Shown here: in pieces, positions 26,712 through 35,288 of the stretch
How the letters are laid out: the number at the start of each line of letters is the position of its first letter
How positions within the stretch are numbered: position 1 is the first letter of the stretch
Assembly: GCF_900109745.1 (NCBI RefSeq)
Contig: NZ_FOAV01000005.1
Coordinates: 124,001 to 188,000 of the forward strand
Direction: 5' to 3'
Length of the DNA stretch: 64,000 nt
Origin: Roseateles sp. YR242
GTDB taxonomy: Bacteria; Pseudomonadota; Gammaproteobacteria; Burkholderiales; Burkholderiaceae_C
The notes under the pieces: generated by a model
Databases searched by the model: none
What the model saw: only the letters and a program-made list of their open reading frames with translations
What the model was told of the DNA's origin: nothing
Position numbers and translations under genes: made by a program

Positions 26712-29438
26712 TCAATACGGCCAGGCCGGCAGGCTGCTCTCCACATCCACCCACTGGCCGGCTGCCAACTGGTTGTGCTTGCCCGCGGGCAACGCATAGA
26801 AGCTGCGCGGCGCCACAGGAAGACCCAGGTCTGCGATGGAACCCAGCGCCGCGTCGCTCAGCGACAGGCCGTACATCCAGAACACCTTGCGCAGGTCCTG
26901 CCCGATGATCTTGGAGCTCAGGACATACAGCAGGTCCTGGTTGGTGATGCTGTTGGTGGCGTAGCGGCCCATGCCGTAGTTGGCGGCGGCGGCCGTGGTG
27001 AAGGTCTTGCTCACCAGCCGGTCGCCCTTGGTGAGCAGGCTGAAGTAGTCCAGCGTGCTTTCCATGGTGGGTTGGGCCAGGCTGCTGCGGTACTTGGTGA
27101 ACAGGAAGGCCAGTTGGAAGTGCACCGGGCGCATGATGTCCTGGCTGCTGTTGTTCCAGACGCGGGTGGTCTGGTCCGCAATCAGCGCGTCGCCACTCAG
27201 GCCCGTGGCGCGGTTGGCTTTCACGGCGGCATACAGGCCCGCATGGTCCAGCGGGTGGCCGCTGCTGATGTCCATCCCCAGCAAGGCGTAGGCACGCAAG
27301 GCGGTGGCGCTGGCCAGGATGTTGTTGTCGCACTCCGTGGTGCAACCGGTGGTGCCGTCCGGGACGATGTGCATCACACGCTGAACCGTGTTGTGGCCCA
27401 ACTCGTGCGAATAGCCCCAGCCCAGGCCGATGCCGGCGGCGCCGTCAATCGGGTTGCCGGAGCAAAGGTAACCACATGCGGCGAGCCAGCCCACGAAGTG
27501 CTGCACCGAGGGCGCGTCATGCACGCTGCCGTTGCAGGTCCAGTTGAGCGTGCCGCACAAGCTGCTGACCTTGGTGGTCAAGCCCGCGTCGTTGTAGCCG
27601 TTGGTGATGTGGTTGCTCATGAAGAGCCCGTCACGGATATGCGTATTGGCGTAGACGGCGGGAGACAGGCTGCCGATGGTGCTCTTGGCGTAGGCCATGA
27701 TCTGCTGGATCTCGCCCCCCACCACCTTGGTCGTCTGCCAGCCGTAGGTGCCGGCGTTGAGCGCCGCCACGGCGTCCGCGACCTCGGCATCGCTCATGGT
27801 CGATGCATAGTCGAAGTGGGCATAGCGGGTCACGCCCTTCACGCGGATCTTCACCACGCTGTTGGCGGTGGCGCCGCTGTAGGTCAGCATCAGCGGGCCG
27901 CCGTTGGGCGACACGAATGCCGTGGCGCCGGTGGTGCTCAGCGGAATTTTGAAGGAATGCGGGCGCAGCGGCCGGGCATAGGTGTCGCCAGACTCGGTCA
28001 GCGGATTGCCCCAGGTGCGCAGGTAGCTCGTCTGCACGCCCAGCGTGGCGCCGGCTGCCTCCACCACCTCGATCTGCACCCCCTGTGCCGGCAGTGCGCC
28101 GCGGCCGATGAGGGTGGTGCCGCTGGCCTGAGGCAGCGTGAGCTGGATCTCCTCGAATGCGGTGCTCGGGCTCAGTGTCTGGGCGCTGGCCGGCATGTAG
28201 TCGCCCTGCCCGGCCGTGGCGGCCTTGGTAGCGCTGCGCGCGAACCATTGGAACGCGTCCGTGGCATAGGTTCTGGTGAATGCCACCGCATCGCTGCGGC
28301 TCAACCGGCCATAGGCCACGGTGGGGCGCTGCTGGTCAGCCCACAGGACCAGCAGGCGGTAGAGCAGGAAGCGGGCGTCGTCATTGAAGATGTTGACGCT
28401 GCTGGTTTGCAGGTTGCCCAGTTCGCCCAGCATGCTGCTGAATGGCGTCAGTGCAGCGCTGTCGGTGTTCAGGTCCAGCGACAGGGTGCTGGCCTGCAGC
28501 AGCTTGAGGGAACCGAGCAATTGGCTGAGGGTGGTCTTGGCGCCGAGCACGTCGGCGGCCGTCCGGCCGCTGGACACGGACACACCAGCGGCGGACGCAA
28601 AGTAGTTGCCCGGGTAACCGCCCAGCTTCATGCCCAGCCCGGCCAGCACCTGCGAGCCCCCCTCGGACTGGCCCCAGCCCGGGTGCATGTAGATCACGGC
28701 CTTGCCAGCCTGAAGGTAGCTCTGCACCTGGGCGGTCAGGGCGGCACTGGCGGTCACGCCACTGCCAAACACGATCAGGTCGGCGTTGTTCCAGCAGGTA
28801 TTGCTGGTGTCGGCCACGGCGCAGTCGACCGCCTCACCGGTGGCGCCAGTCCGTGTGATGAAGTTCTTGACGTAGCTGGCGGTGTAGCCGGCGGTGGCGT
28901 ATTTGATGGTGGTGGGCAGAGCGGCACTGCCGCTGCCGGTCATCAGCCATTTGAAGCCGCGCAGGAACATCGGGTAGTGCTGCTGCTCCTTGGCGGTGCC
29001 GGCCATCCACTGCAGCACGTCAGCCCCGTAGGCCATGCCGCGCCCCTTGCCGTAGACCGTCACGGCGGCCATGCCGGCGCCGTTGTCGGACTTGATATGG
29101 CCCACGGCCGTGGTGGAGCTCAGCGGGGTGATCGTGGCGCTGTTGGTCGTGAGGTTCAGTGACACGTCGGTCACCGCACCGCCGTCGCCGTAGATGGCGG
29201 ACAGCACACTGGATTCGGACTGCCGCAGGCTGGTTGCCTCCGCGATGGCGCGTTCCAGCAGTGTGGCCGTGTCCTCGCTGGTGAGGCCACTGGGGTCGCC
29301 AGCGGCCAGCGCGGTGGTCAGCCGCTGCTCTGCGGCATTGCCACTGTTGGTGTTGCCACCCCCACTTCCGGAGCCACCACCGCAGCCCGCCAATGCCAGG
29401 ATCAGGGCTCCCAGCAGACCTTGTCTCAAGTGCTTCAT
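26712..29438 (-). CDS. M60/IMPa-like secreted metallopeptidase lipoprotein
   Basis: A 908-residue zinc peptidase resembling Pseudomonas IMPa, a protease that cleaves next to O-glycans on mucin-like proteins. The ATG at 29438 (MKHLRQGLLGALILALAGCG) gives a textbook lipoprotein signal with the lipobox Cys, followed by a Gly/Ser/Asn tail; an ATG 45 bases upstream would add a charged leader. The catalytic zinc motif HELGH is at residues 678-682 (GLGWGYSHELGHNTVQ). The nearby acidic TTECDNN stretch may supply the third ligand. Upstream parts match the IMPa N-terminal beta domains (QVLAGLGMKLGGYPGN; GGPLMLTYSG), and a helical domain ends the protein. It is transcribed alone, divergent from dapC. 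The preferred glycoprotein cannot be inferred. Confidence 0.87.
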   Translation of the reverse strand: MKHLRQGLLGALILALAGCGGGSGSGGGNTNSGNAAEQRLTTALAAGDPSGLTSEDTATLLERAIAEATSLRQSESSVLSAIYGDGGAVTDVSLNLTTNSATITPLSSTTAVGHIKSDNGAGMAAVTVYGKGRGMAYGADVLQWMAGTAKEQQHYPMFLRGFKWLMTGSGSAALPTTIKYATAGYTASYVKNFITRTGATGEAVDCAVADTSNTCWNNADLIVFGSGVTASAALTAQVQSYLQAGKAVIYMHPGWGQSEGGSQVLAGLGMKLGGYPGNYFASAAGVSVSSGRTAADVLGAKTTLSQLLGSLKLLQASTLSLDLNTDSAALTPFSSMLGELGNLQTSSVNIFNDDARFLLYRLLVLWADQQRPTVAYGRLSRSDAVAFTRTYATDAFQWFARSATKAATAGQGDYMPASAQTLSPSTAFEEIQLTLPQASGTTLIGRGALPAQGVQIEVVEAAGATLGVQTSYLRTWGNPLTESGDTYARPLRPHSFKIPLSTTGATAFVSPNGGPLMLTYSGATANSVVKIRVKGVTRYAHFDYASTMSDAEVADAVAALNAGTYGWQTTKVVGGEIQQIMAYAKSTIGSLSPAVYANTHIRDGLFMSNHITNGYNDAGLTTKVSSLCGTLNWTCNGSVHDAPSVQHFVGWLAACGYLCSGNPIDGAAGIGLGWGYSHELGHNTVQRVMHIVPDGTTGCTTECDNNILASATALRAYALLGMDISSGHPLDHAGLYAAVKANRATGLSGDALIADQTTRVWNNSSQDIMRPVHFQLAFLFTKYRSSLAQPTMESTLDYFSLLTKGDRLVSKTFTTAAAANYGMGRYATNSITNQDLLYVLSSKIIGQDLRKVFWMYGLSLSDAALGSIADLGLPVAPRSFYALPAGKHNQLAAGQWVDVESSLPAWPY

Positions 29439-29560
29439 TTTTTTCCGGTTTTTTAACGACAGGTCGCGAATGTCCGGACGCACCGTTTCTGTACCGTTTC
29501 AGGTTTTCACTCGAAAACTAGGGTGGGCGCTGTTGGAGGGCGGTCGATGTGGAGGCGGAT

Positions 29561-29600
29561 GGGGGCGCGTGGGGGGCGGTTGGGGCCACGATGGGGGGGG
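29561..29600 (+). other. Potential G-quadruplex motif
   Basis: Four plus-strand G-runs of 5, 6, 4 and 8 bases are separated by loops of 5, 5 and 7 bases. This fits the strict four-tract quadruplex pattern with tracts of at least four. It sits about 110 bases upstream of dapC and about 120 bases upstream of the divergent peptidase gene. Confidence 0.6.
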
Positions 29601-29710
29601 CGCGACGAAGGGCTCGGTAAACGGAAGGTGAACCCAACGTTGCCGAGTCAAGTAAGCCCATCATCACAGCAACCGTCCAGCCACTCACCTGCCGCTCTTA
29701 TGATCCCGGG

Positions 29711-30976
29711 ATGACTGCCACCCCAGCCGCACTGTCGACCACCACCCCGGTCAACCCTCGCCTGGCGCTCCTGAACCCCTACCCGTTCGAACGCCTGCGC
29801 GCCCTGACGCAAGACATCGTCCCCAACCCGGACCTGCGCCACATTTCGCTCGGCCTGGGCGAGCCTCGCCATCCGGCGCCCAAGCTGGTCGAAGAGGCCC
29901 TCATCGCCAACCTCAAGGGGCTCTCCAACTACCCCAGCACCGCCGGAAACCCCGCCCTGCGCGAGTCCATCGCCGGCTGGATCCAGCGCCGCTACGGCCT
30001 GGACGTGGACGCGGCCACCCAGATCCTCCCGGTCATCGGCTCCCGGGAGGCGCTCTTCTCCCTGGCCCAGGTGGTCATCGACCCCACCCGCCCCGGCGCG
30101 ACGGTCGTCTGCCCCAACCCGTTCTATCAAATCTATGAAGGTGCCGCCCTGCTGGCCGGCGCCACCCCCGCCTTCGCCAACTCCGACCCGCAGCGCAACT
30201 TCGCTGCCGACTGGTCGCAGATCGACGAAGCCACCTGGGCCCGCACCCAGCTGCTGTATGTCTGCTCCCCCGGCAACCCCACGGGCGCGGTCATGCCGCT
30301 GTCCGAGTGGAAGACCCTGTTCGCGCTCAGTGACCGCTACGGCTTTGTCATCGCCTCGGACGAGTGCTATTCGGAAATCTACTTCCGTGAAGGCCCGGAC
30401 GCGGCCCCGCTGTCCGGCCTGCAGGCGGCTGTCCAGCTGGGCCGGCCGGACTTCCGCAACCTCATTGCCCTGAGCAGCCTCTCCAAGCGCTCGAATGTGC
30501 CCGGCATGCGTTCAGGCTTCGTGGCCGGCGATGCCGCCTGGATCAAACGCTTCCTGCTCTACCGCACCTACCACGGCAGCGCCATGAGCCCCATCGTCCA
30601 GGCCGCCAGCGTCGCCGCCTGGAATGACGAAGCCCACGTGGTGGACAACCGCGCCCAATACCGCGCCAAGTTCGCTGCCGTGACGCCTTTGCTGGCCGAG
30701 GTGCTGGACGTCGCGCTGCCCGACGCCGGCTTCTATCTCTGGGCCGCGGTGCCGGACGGCGACGACGTCGGTTTCGCCCAAGGCCTGCTGGCTCAATACA
30801 ATGTGGGTGTTCTGCCGGGCAGCCTGCTGGCGCGCGAGGCCCATGGCGTCAATCCGGGCGCCGGGCGGATCCGTCTTGCGCTGGTGGCTGAACAGGCGGA
30901 GTGCCTGGAAGCCGCGCAGCGCATCGTGACCTATACCCGCAGCCGGTTCCCGCAGGCTGGCACCCGGGCAGCCTGA
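29711..30976 (+). CDS. dapC: Succinyldiaminopimelate transaminase DapC
   Basis: A 421-residue fold-type I PLP aminotransferase that makes N-succinyl-LL-diaminopimelate in the lysine/peptidoglycan pathway. The class I/II aminotransferase signature is clear: ISLGLGEPRHPAP, YPSTAGNPALRESIAGWIQR, YVCSPGNPTGAVM, and the PLP-binding Lys in SLSKRSNVPGMRSGF. DapC rather than another aminotransferase is supported by the neighbours: dapD begins 130 bases downstream and dapE follows, giving three consecutive steps of the succinylase branch. The Burkholderiales arrangement dapC-dapD-dapE is well known. Start ATG at 29711. Confidence 0.92.
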   Translation: MTATPAALSTTTPVNPRLALLNPYPFERLRALTQDIVPNPDLRHISLGLGEPRHPAPKLVEEALIANLKGLSNYPSTAGNPALRESIAGWIQRRYGLDVDAATQILPVIGSREALFSLAQVVIDPTRPGATVVCPNPFYQIYEGAALLAGATPAFANSDPQRNFAADWSQIDEATWARTQLLYVCSPGNPTGAVMPLSEWKTLFALSDRYGFVIASDECYSEIYFREGPDAAPLSGLQAAVQLGRPDFRNLIALSSLSKRSNVPGMRSGFVAGDAAWIKRFLLYRTYHGSAMSPIVQAASVAAWNDEAHVVDNRAQYRAKFAAVTPLLAEVLDVALPDAGFYLWAAVPDGDDVGFAQGLLAQYNVGVLPGSLLAREAHGVNPGAGRIRLALVAEQAECLEAAQRIVTYTRSRFPQAGTRAA

Positions 30977-31105
30977 TGCGGCGCCGGACCCGGCTTCAAT
31001 TTTCAACCTCGTCATTCACCGCCCCGGCTCCGCGCAGGCCCGACGCTTCGTCTGGCCACCCGTGAGGCCGAGTCGCTCCCCACCACCCTCCATCGACCAA
31101 CTGCC

Positions 31106-31927
31106 ATGACGCAAGACCTGCAATCCATCATCGACCTGGCCTGGGAAGGCCGCGCCAACCTCAATCCTGCCAACGCCCCGGAAGTTCGCCAGGCCGTGGA
31201 TCAGGTCGTGGCCGCCCTGGACGCAGGCACCCTGCGCGTGGCTGAACGCCAGAGCGTGGGCGAATGGACCGTGCACCAGTGGGTCAAGAAGGCCGTGCTG
31301 CTGTCCTTCCGCCTGAATGACAACCGCCAGATGGGCGCTGGCGACATGACCTTCTTCGACAAGGTCCCCACCAAGTTCGGCGGCCTGAGCGCCGACCAGT
31401 TGCGTGCCACCGGCGTGCGCGTGGTGCCCCCGGCGGTCGCTCGTCGCGGCAGCTTCATGGCCCGCAACGTCATCCTGATGCCCTCCTACGTCAACATCGG
31501 CGCCTATGTCGATGAAGGCACCATGGTGGACACCTGGGCCACCGTGGGCTCCTGCGCCCAGATCGGCAAGAACGTCCACCTGAGCGGCGGCGTGGGCATC
31601 GGCGGCGTGCTGGAACCCCTGCAGGCCAACCCGACCATCATCGAGGACAACTGCTTCATCGGTGCCCGCTCGGAGATCGTCGAAGGCGTGATCGTGGAGG
31701 AAAACTCGGTGATCTCCATGGGCGTCTACATCGGCCAGAGCACCCCCATCTACGACCGCGAAGCCGATACCGTGACCTATGGCCGCGTTCCGGCCGGTTC
31801 GGTGGTCATCAGCGGCTCCCTGCCCAAGAATGATGGCAAGTACAGCCTGTACGCTGCGATCATCGTGAAGAAGGTGGATGCCGGCACACGTGCAAAAACC
31901 AGCATCAACGACCTGCTGCGCGCCTGA
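31106..31927 (+). CDS. dapD: Tetrahydrodipicolinate N-succinyltransferase DapD
   Basis: A 273-residue trimeric acyltransferase that puts succinyl-CoA onto tetrahydrodipicolinate, committing carbon to diaminopimelate and lysine. The N-terminal helical part is followed by a left-handed beta-helix of hexapeptide repeats ([60 protein letters not shown]). Segments [12 protein letters not shown] and [13 protein letters not shown] are typical of DapD. The length is normal. It lies between dapC and the pilU-like gene. Confidence 0.97.
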   Translation: MTQDLQSIIDLAWEGRANLNPANAPEVRQAVDQVVAALDAGTLRVAERQSVGEWTVHQWVKKAVLLSFRLNDNRQMGAGDMTFFDKVPTKFGGLSADQLRATGVRVVPPAVARRGSFMARNVILMPSYVNIGAYVDEGTMVDTWATVGSCAQIGKNVHLSGGVGIGGVLEPLQANPTIIEDNCFIGARSEIVEGVIVEENSVISMGVYIGQSTPIYDREADTVTYGRVPAGSVVISGSLPKNDGKYSLYAAIIVKKVDAGTRAKTSINDLLRA

Positions 31928-32017
31928 GTTACCTCCTTTTTCATCCCGAGGGCTGGCGGCGGCTGATACAAATTCGATAATCGCGGATTCGGCCGCTGGC
32001 CAGATGGGAAGGGACAC

Positions 32018-33178
32018 ATGAGCACGGGAAACATGGAGCGGATCCTCCGCCTGATGGCGGAAAAGGGAGCGTCCGACACTTATCTGTCGGCCAACATGCC
32101 GGTCTTGATCCGCATCAACGGCCAGATGGTCCAGGTGTCGGACCAACTGCTGACCCCCGCCCAGCCCAAGCAGCTCATCGCCGAAGTCATCGACCCGCAG
32201 CATCTGGCCGAGCTGGAACAGACGGGCGAGCTCAACCTGGCGGTCTCCATCCCCAAGGTCGGCAGCTTCCGGCTGTCCGGCTTCCGCCAGCGTGGGTCGA
32301 TTGCGGCGGTGTTCCGCCACATTCCGCACGTCATCCCCTCGCTCGACAGCCTCAGCCTGCCCACCATCCTGGGCAAGCTGGTGACCGAGAAGCGGGGGCT
32401 GATCCTGATGGTGGGCGCCACCGGCACCGGCAAGAGCACCACGCTCGCCTCCATGCTGGAGCACCGCAACCAGACCATGACCGGGCACATCCTCACCATC
32501 GAGGACCCGGTGGAATACCTCTTTGCCAACAAGCGCTCGCTGGTCAACCAGCGGGAAGTGGGCCGGGACACGGCCACGCTGCAGGTGGCCCTGAAGAACG
32601 CCCTGCGCCAGGCGCCCGATTGCATCCTGATCGGCGAAATCCGGGACCGCGACACCATGACGGCCGCGATCTCCTACGCTCTCTCCGGCCACCTGGTGCT
32701 GGCCACGCTGCACGGCAACAACAGCTACCACGCGCTCAACCGGATCATGTCCTTCTACACGCCGGAATCCCGTCCGGCCATGCTGAATGACCTGGGTGCC
32801 GGCCTGAAGGCAGTGGTGTCGCAGCGTCTGCTTCGCTCCACCCAGGGCGGCCGGGTGCCGGCCATTGAAATCCTGCTCAACACCAAGCTGATCTCCGAAC
32901 TGATCGAGCAAGGCGACTTCGCCGGGGTGAAGGAAGCGATGGAAAAATCCATCGCCGAAGGCTCGCAAAGCTTCGAGGAACACTTCGCCCAACTCATCAA
33001 CAGCGGCGCCATCACCCGGGAAGAAGGCCTGGCCTTTGCCGACTCGCCGACCAACCTGTTGTGGCGTCTGCAAAACGACATGGCCGGCGGCAAGCAGCAA
33101 GGCGCCGCCAAGAAGGAAGAGCCGGCGGCGGACGAAGCCAGCTTCACCTCCATCACGCTGGACGTGCAGCCCGGCTGA
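32018..33178 (+). CDS. pilU: Type IVa pilus retraction ATPase PilU
   Basis: A 386-residue PilT-family hexameric ATPase that helps retract type IVa pili in twitching and DNA uptake. Motifs: Walker [10 protein letters not shown] (from residue 133), Asp box [11 protein letters not shown], Walker B region [12 protein letters not shown], and His box [16 protein letters not shown]. It lacks the zinc-binding Cys pairs of assembly ATPases. Length and C-terminal extension favour PilU over PilT. Position between dapD and dapE is a known Burkholderiales arrangement. It belongs to a different pilus machine from the type IVb cluster at the left end of the window. fimV in the same window is another type IVa factor. 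Confidence 0.9.
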   Translation: MSTGNMERILRLMAEKGASDTYLSANMPVLIRINGQMVQVSDQLLTPAQPKQLIAEVIDPQHLAELEQTGELNLAVSIPKVGSFRLSGFRQRGSIAAVFRHIPHVIPSLDSLSLPTILGKLVTEKRGLILMVGATGTGKSTTLASMLEHRNQTMTGHILTIEDPVEYLFANKRSLVNQREVGRDTATLQVALKNALRQAPDCILIGEIRDRDTMTAAISYALSGHLVLATLHGNNSYHALNRIMSFYTPESRPAMLNDLGAGLKAVVSQRLLRSTQGGRVPAIEILLNTKLISELIEQGDFAGVKEAMEKSIAEGSQSFEEHFAQLINSGAITREEGLAFADSPTNLLWRLQNDMAGGKQQGAAKKEEPAADEASFTSITLDVQPG

Positions 33179-33204
33179 AGCGCCCGGTCGTCTTGAAGGA
33201 ACGC

Positions 33205-34413
33205 ATGGCCGTAGCTCCCCACTCCCCGCCCCTCTCGGTGCCCGGCGCCCTGCCCTCCGAGGTGGAGGACCGTACGCTGGCCCTGCTGGAGCAGTTGATC
33301 GCTCGCCCCTCGGTCACGCCCAATGACGCGGGCTGCCTGGCACTGATCGGCGACCGACTGGCCACGCTGGGTTTCACCCTGGAGCGGATGGACAGCGGCC
33401 CGGCCGATTTCCACGTGCACAACCTCTGGGCGGTGAAGGACGGCAGCACGGCCGCTGCGCCGCGCCTGGTCTTTGCCGGCCACACCGACGTGGTGCCCAC
33501 CGGTGAACTGGCGCGCTGGACCAGCGACCCCTTTGTGCCCACGGTGCGGGACGGCCATCTGTATGGCCGCGGCGCAGCGGACATGAAGACCTCGCTGGCG
33601 GCCATGGTGGTGGCGGTGGAAGATTTCGTCGCCGCCCATCCCGCCCATGCCGGCAGCATTGCCTTCTTGCTGACCAGCGACGAAGAAGGCCCGGCGCGGG
33701 ACGGGACCGTCGTCTGCGTGAACCGCCTGCGGGAGCGCGGCGAACGGCTGGACTTCTGCATCGTCGGTGAACCCACCTCGGTGGAACGGCTGGGCGACAC
33801 GGTCAAGAACGGCCGCCGCGGCTCCTTGTCCGGCCGGCTGCGCGTGATCGGCATCCAGGGCCATGTGGCCTACCCGCACCTGGCGCGCAACCCGGTGCAT
33901 CAGGCCGCACCGGCGCTGGCCGCACTGGCTGCCCTGCAATGGGATGCCGGCAACGCGTACTTCCCCCCCACCACCTTCCAGATCTCCAACATCCAGGCCG
34001 GTACCGGCGCGGGCAATGTGATCCCGGGCGAGCTGGTGGTGGACTTCAACTTCCGCTTCTCCACCGAGTCCACGCCCCAGAGCCTGCGTGAACGCGTGCA
34101 GACGCTGCTGGAGCAGCACGGCCTGGAATACCACCTCGACTGGACGCTCTCCGGCCAACCGTTCCTCACCCCTGTGGGCACGCTCTCGGCGGCCATCAGT
34201 GCCGCCATCGCCGAGGAAACCGGCGTGACGACGGAGCTCTCCACCACCGGAGGCACCTCGGACGGCCGCTTCATTGCGCAGATCTGCCCGCAGGTGGTGG
34301 AATTCGGACCGCTCAATGCGAGCATCCACAAGATCAACGAATATGTGCCGCTGGACCAGATCGCCCCCTTGGCGCGCATCTACCGCCGCACGCTGGAGCA
34401 TTTGCTGCTGTGA
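33205..34413 (+). CDS. dapE: Succinyl-diaminopimelate desuccinylase DapE
   Basis: A 402-residue M20-family zinc amidohydrolase that releases succinate to give LL-diaminopimelate. The ATG at 33205 follows a gaagga ribosome site 4 bases upstream; the longer frame from 33061 runs into pilU. Metal-site motifs: [20 protein letters not shown] (first His/Asp), [27 protein letters not shown] (catalytic Glu pair) and a late [12 protein letters not shown]. The N-terminal stretch is slightly longer than usual. The stop overlaps the GTG start of prmB by four bases. Confidence 0.96.
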   Translation: MAVAPHSPPLSVPGALPSEVEDRTLALLEQLIARPSVTPNDAGCLALIGDRLATLGFTLERMDSGPADFHVHNLWAVKDGSTAAAPRLVFAGHTDVVPTGELARWTSDPFVPTVRDGHLYGRGAADMKTSLAAMVVAVEDFVAAHPAHAGSIAFLLTSDEEGPARDGTVVCVNRLRERGERLDFCIVGEPTSVERLGDTVKNGRRGSLSGRLRVIGIQGHVAYPHLARNPVHQAAPALAALAALQWDAGNAYFPPTTFQISNIQAGTGAGNVIPGELVVDFNFRFSTESTPQSLRERVQTLLEQHGLEYHLDWTLSGQPFLTPVGTLSAAISAAIAEETGVTTELSTTGGTSDGRFIAQICPQVVEFGPLNASIHKINEYVPLDQIAPLARIYRRTLEHLLL

Positions 34414-35288
34414 CGCTGCTGGAATTGATTGAGGCCCAGGCCGCCCGCCTCCATGAGGCGGGCGTTTCATTTGGGCATGGCACCACCAACGCCTTTGACG
34501 AGGCCGCCTGGCTGGTGATGTGGAAACTGGGCATCCCGCTGGAAGCCCTGGATGAGCACGCCAGTGACGAGGTGCCCGCCGCTGCGGCGGATGAGGCCCA
34601 GGCGCTGGTGCAGGAGCGCATCGTGAGCCGCAAGCCGGCGGCCTACCTCACGGGGGAAGCCTGGTTGCAGGGCGTGCCGTTCTATGTGGATGAGCGCAGC
34701 ATCGTGCCGCGCAGCTTCATTGCGGAGCTGATCGCCGATGCCACCATTGACGCCTGGCTCTCCGACGAGACCACCCGCGTGCTGGACCTGTGCACCGGCA
34801 ATGGCAGCCTGGCTGTGCTGGCGGCCATGGCCTGGCCGGAGGTCTCGGTGGACGCCATCGACCTGAGCACGGACGCACTGGCCGTGGCCCGCATCAATGT
34901 GGACCGTCATGCGCTGGCCGCACGCATCCGCTTGCTCCAGGGCGATGGCCTGGCACCGGCCGATGGCGCTTATGACCTGATCCTGTGCAACCCGCCCTAT
35001 GTGAACAGCGCCTCCATGGGGGTGCTGCCGCTGGAATACCGCGCCGAGCCCGAACTGGCCCTGGCCGGTGGCGAGGATGGCATGGACTTCATCCGCCAGT
35101 TGCTGGCCCGGGCGCCGGATCACCTCACCGAGCACGGCGTGCTGGTGCTGGAGATCGGCAATGAACGGGCGTTCTTCGAGGCCGCGTTCCCGCGCCTGGA
35201 GGCCGCCTGGTTGGAAACGTCAGCCGGCGAGGACCAGGTCCTGCTGCTGACCCGTAGCGCTTTGATGGCACTGGTGGCCGCACGATGA
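34410..35288 (+). CDS. prmB: Ribosomal protein L3 glutamine methyltransferase PrmB
   Basis: A 292-residue AdoMet-dependent enzyme that methylates a glutamine of ribosomal protein L3. The class I fold shows the cofactor motif [16 protein letters not shown] and the substrate-glutamine motif NPPYV (from residue 194), shared with PrmC/HemK enzymes. PrmB rather than PrmC is suggested by the N-terminal domain and the missing prfA neighbour. GTG is the start, overlapping the dapE stop (GTGA). Its own stop overlaps the ATG of the ABC-F gene, so the three are coupled. Confidence 0.88.
   Translation: MTLLELIEAQAARLHEAGVSFGHGTTNAFDEAAWLVMWKLGIPLEALDEHASDEVPAAAADEAQALVQERIVSRKPAAYLTGEAWLQGVPFYVDERSIVPRSFIAELIADATIDAWLSDETTRVLDLCTGNGSLAVLAAMAWPEVSVDAIDLSTDALAVARINVDRHALAARIRLLQGDGLAPADGAYDLILCNPPYVNSASMGVLPLEYRAEPELALAGGEDGMDFIRQLLARAPDHLTEHGVLVLEIGNERAFFEAAFPRLEAAWLETSAGEDQVLLLTRSALMALVAAR

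Noticed and set aside
26580-29162. 860-codon plus-strand open frame over the M60 peptidase gene
   Set aside because: Antisense shadow: His/Gly/Gln-rich with no domain, while the minus frame has a lipobox and HELGH.
31016-33100. 694-codon minus-strand open frame over dapD and pilU
   Set aside because: It covers two unmistakable plus-strand genes and has shadow composition.
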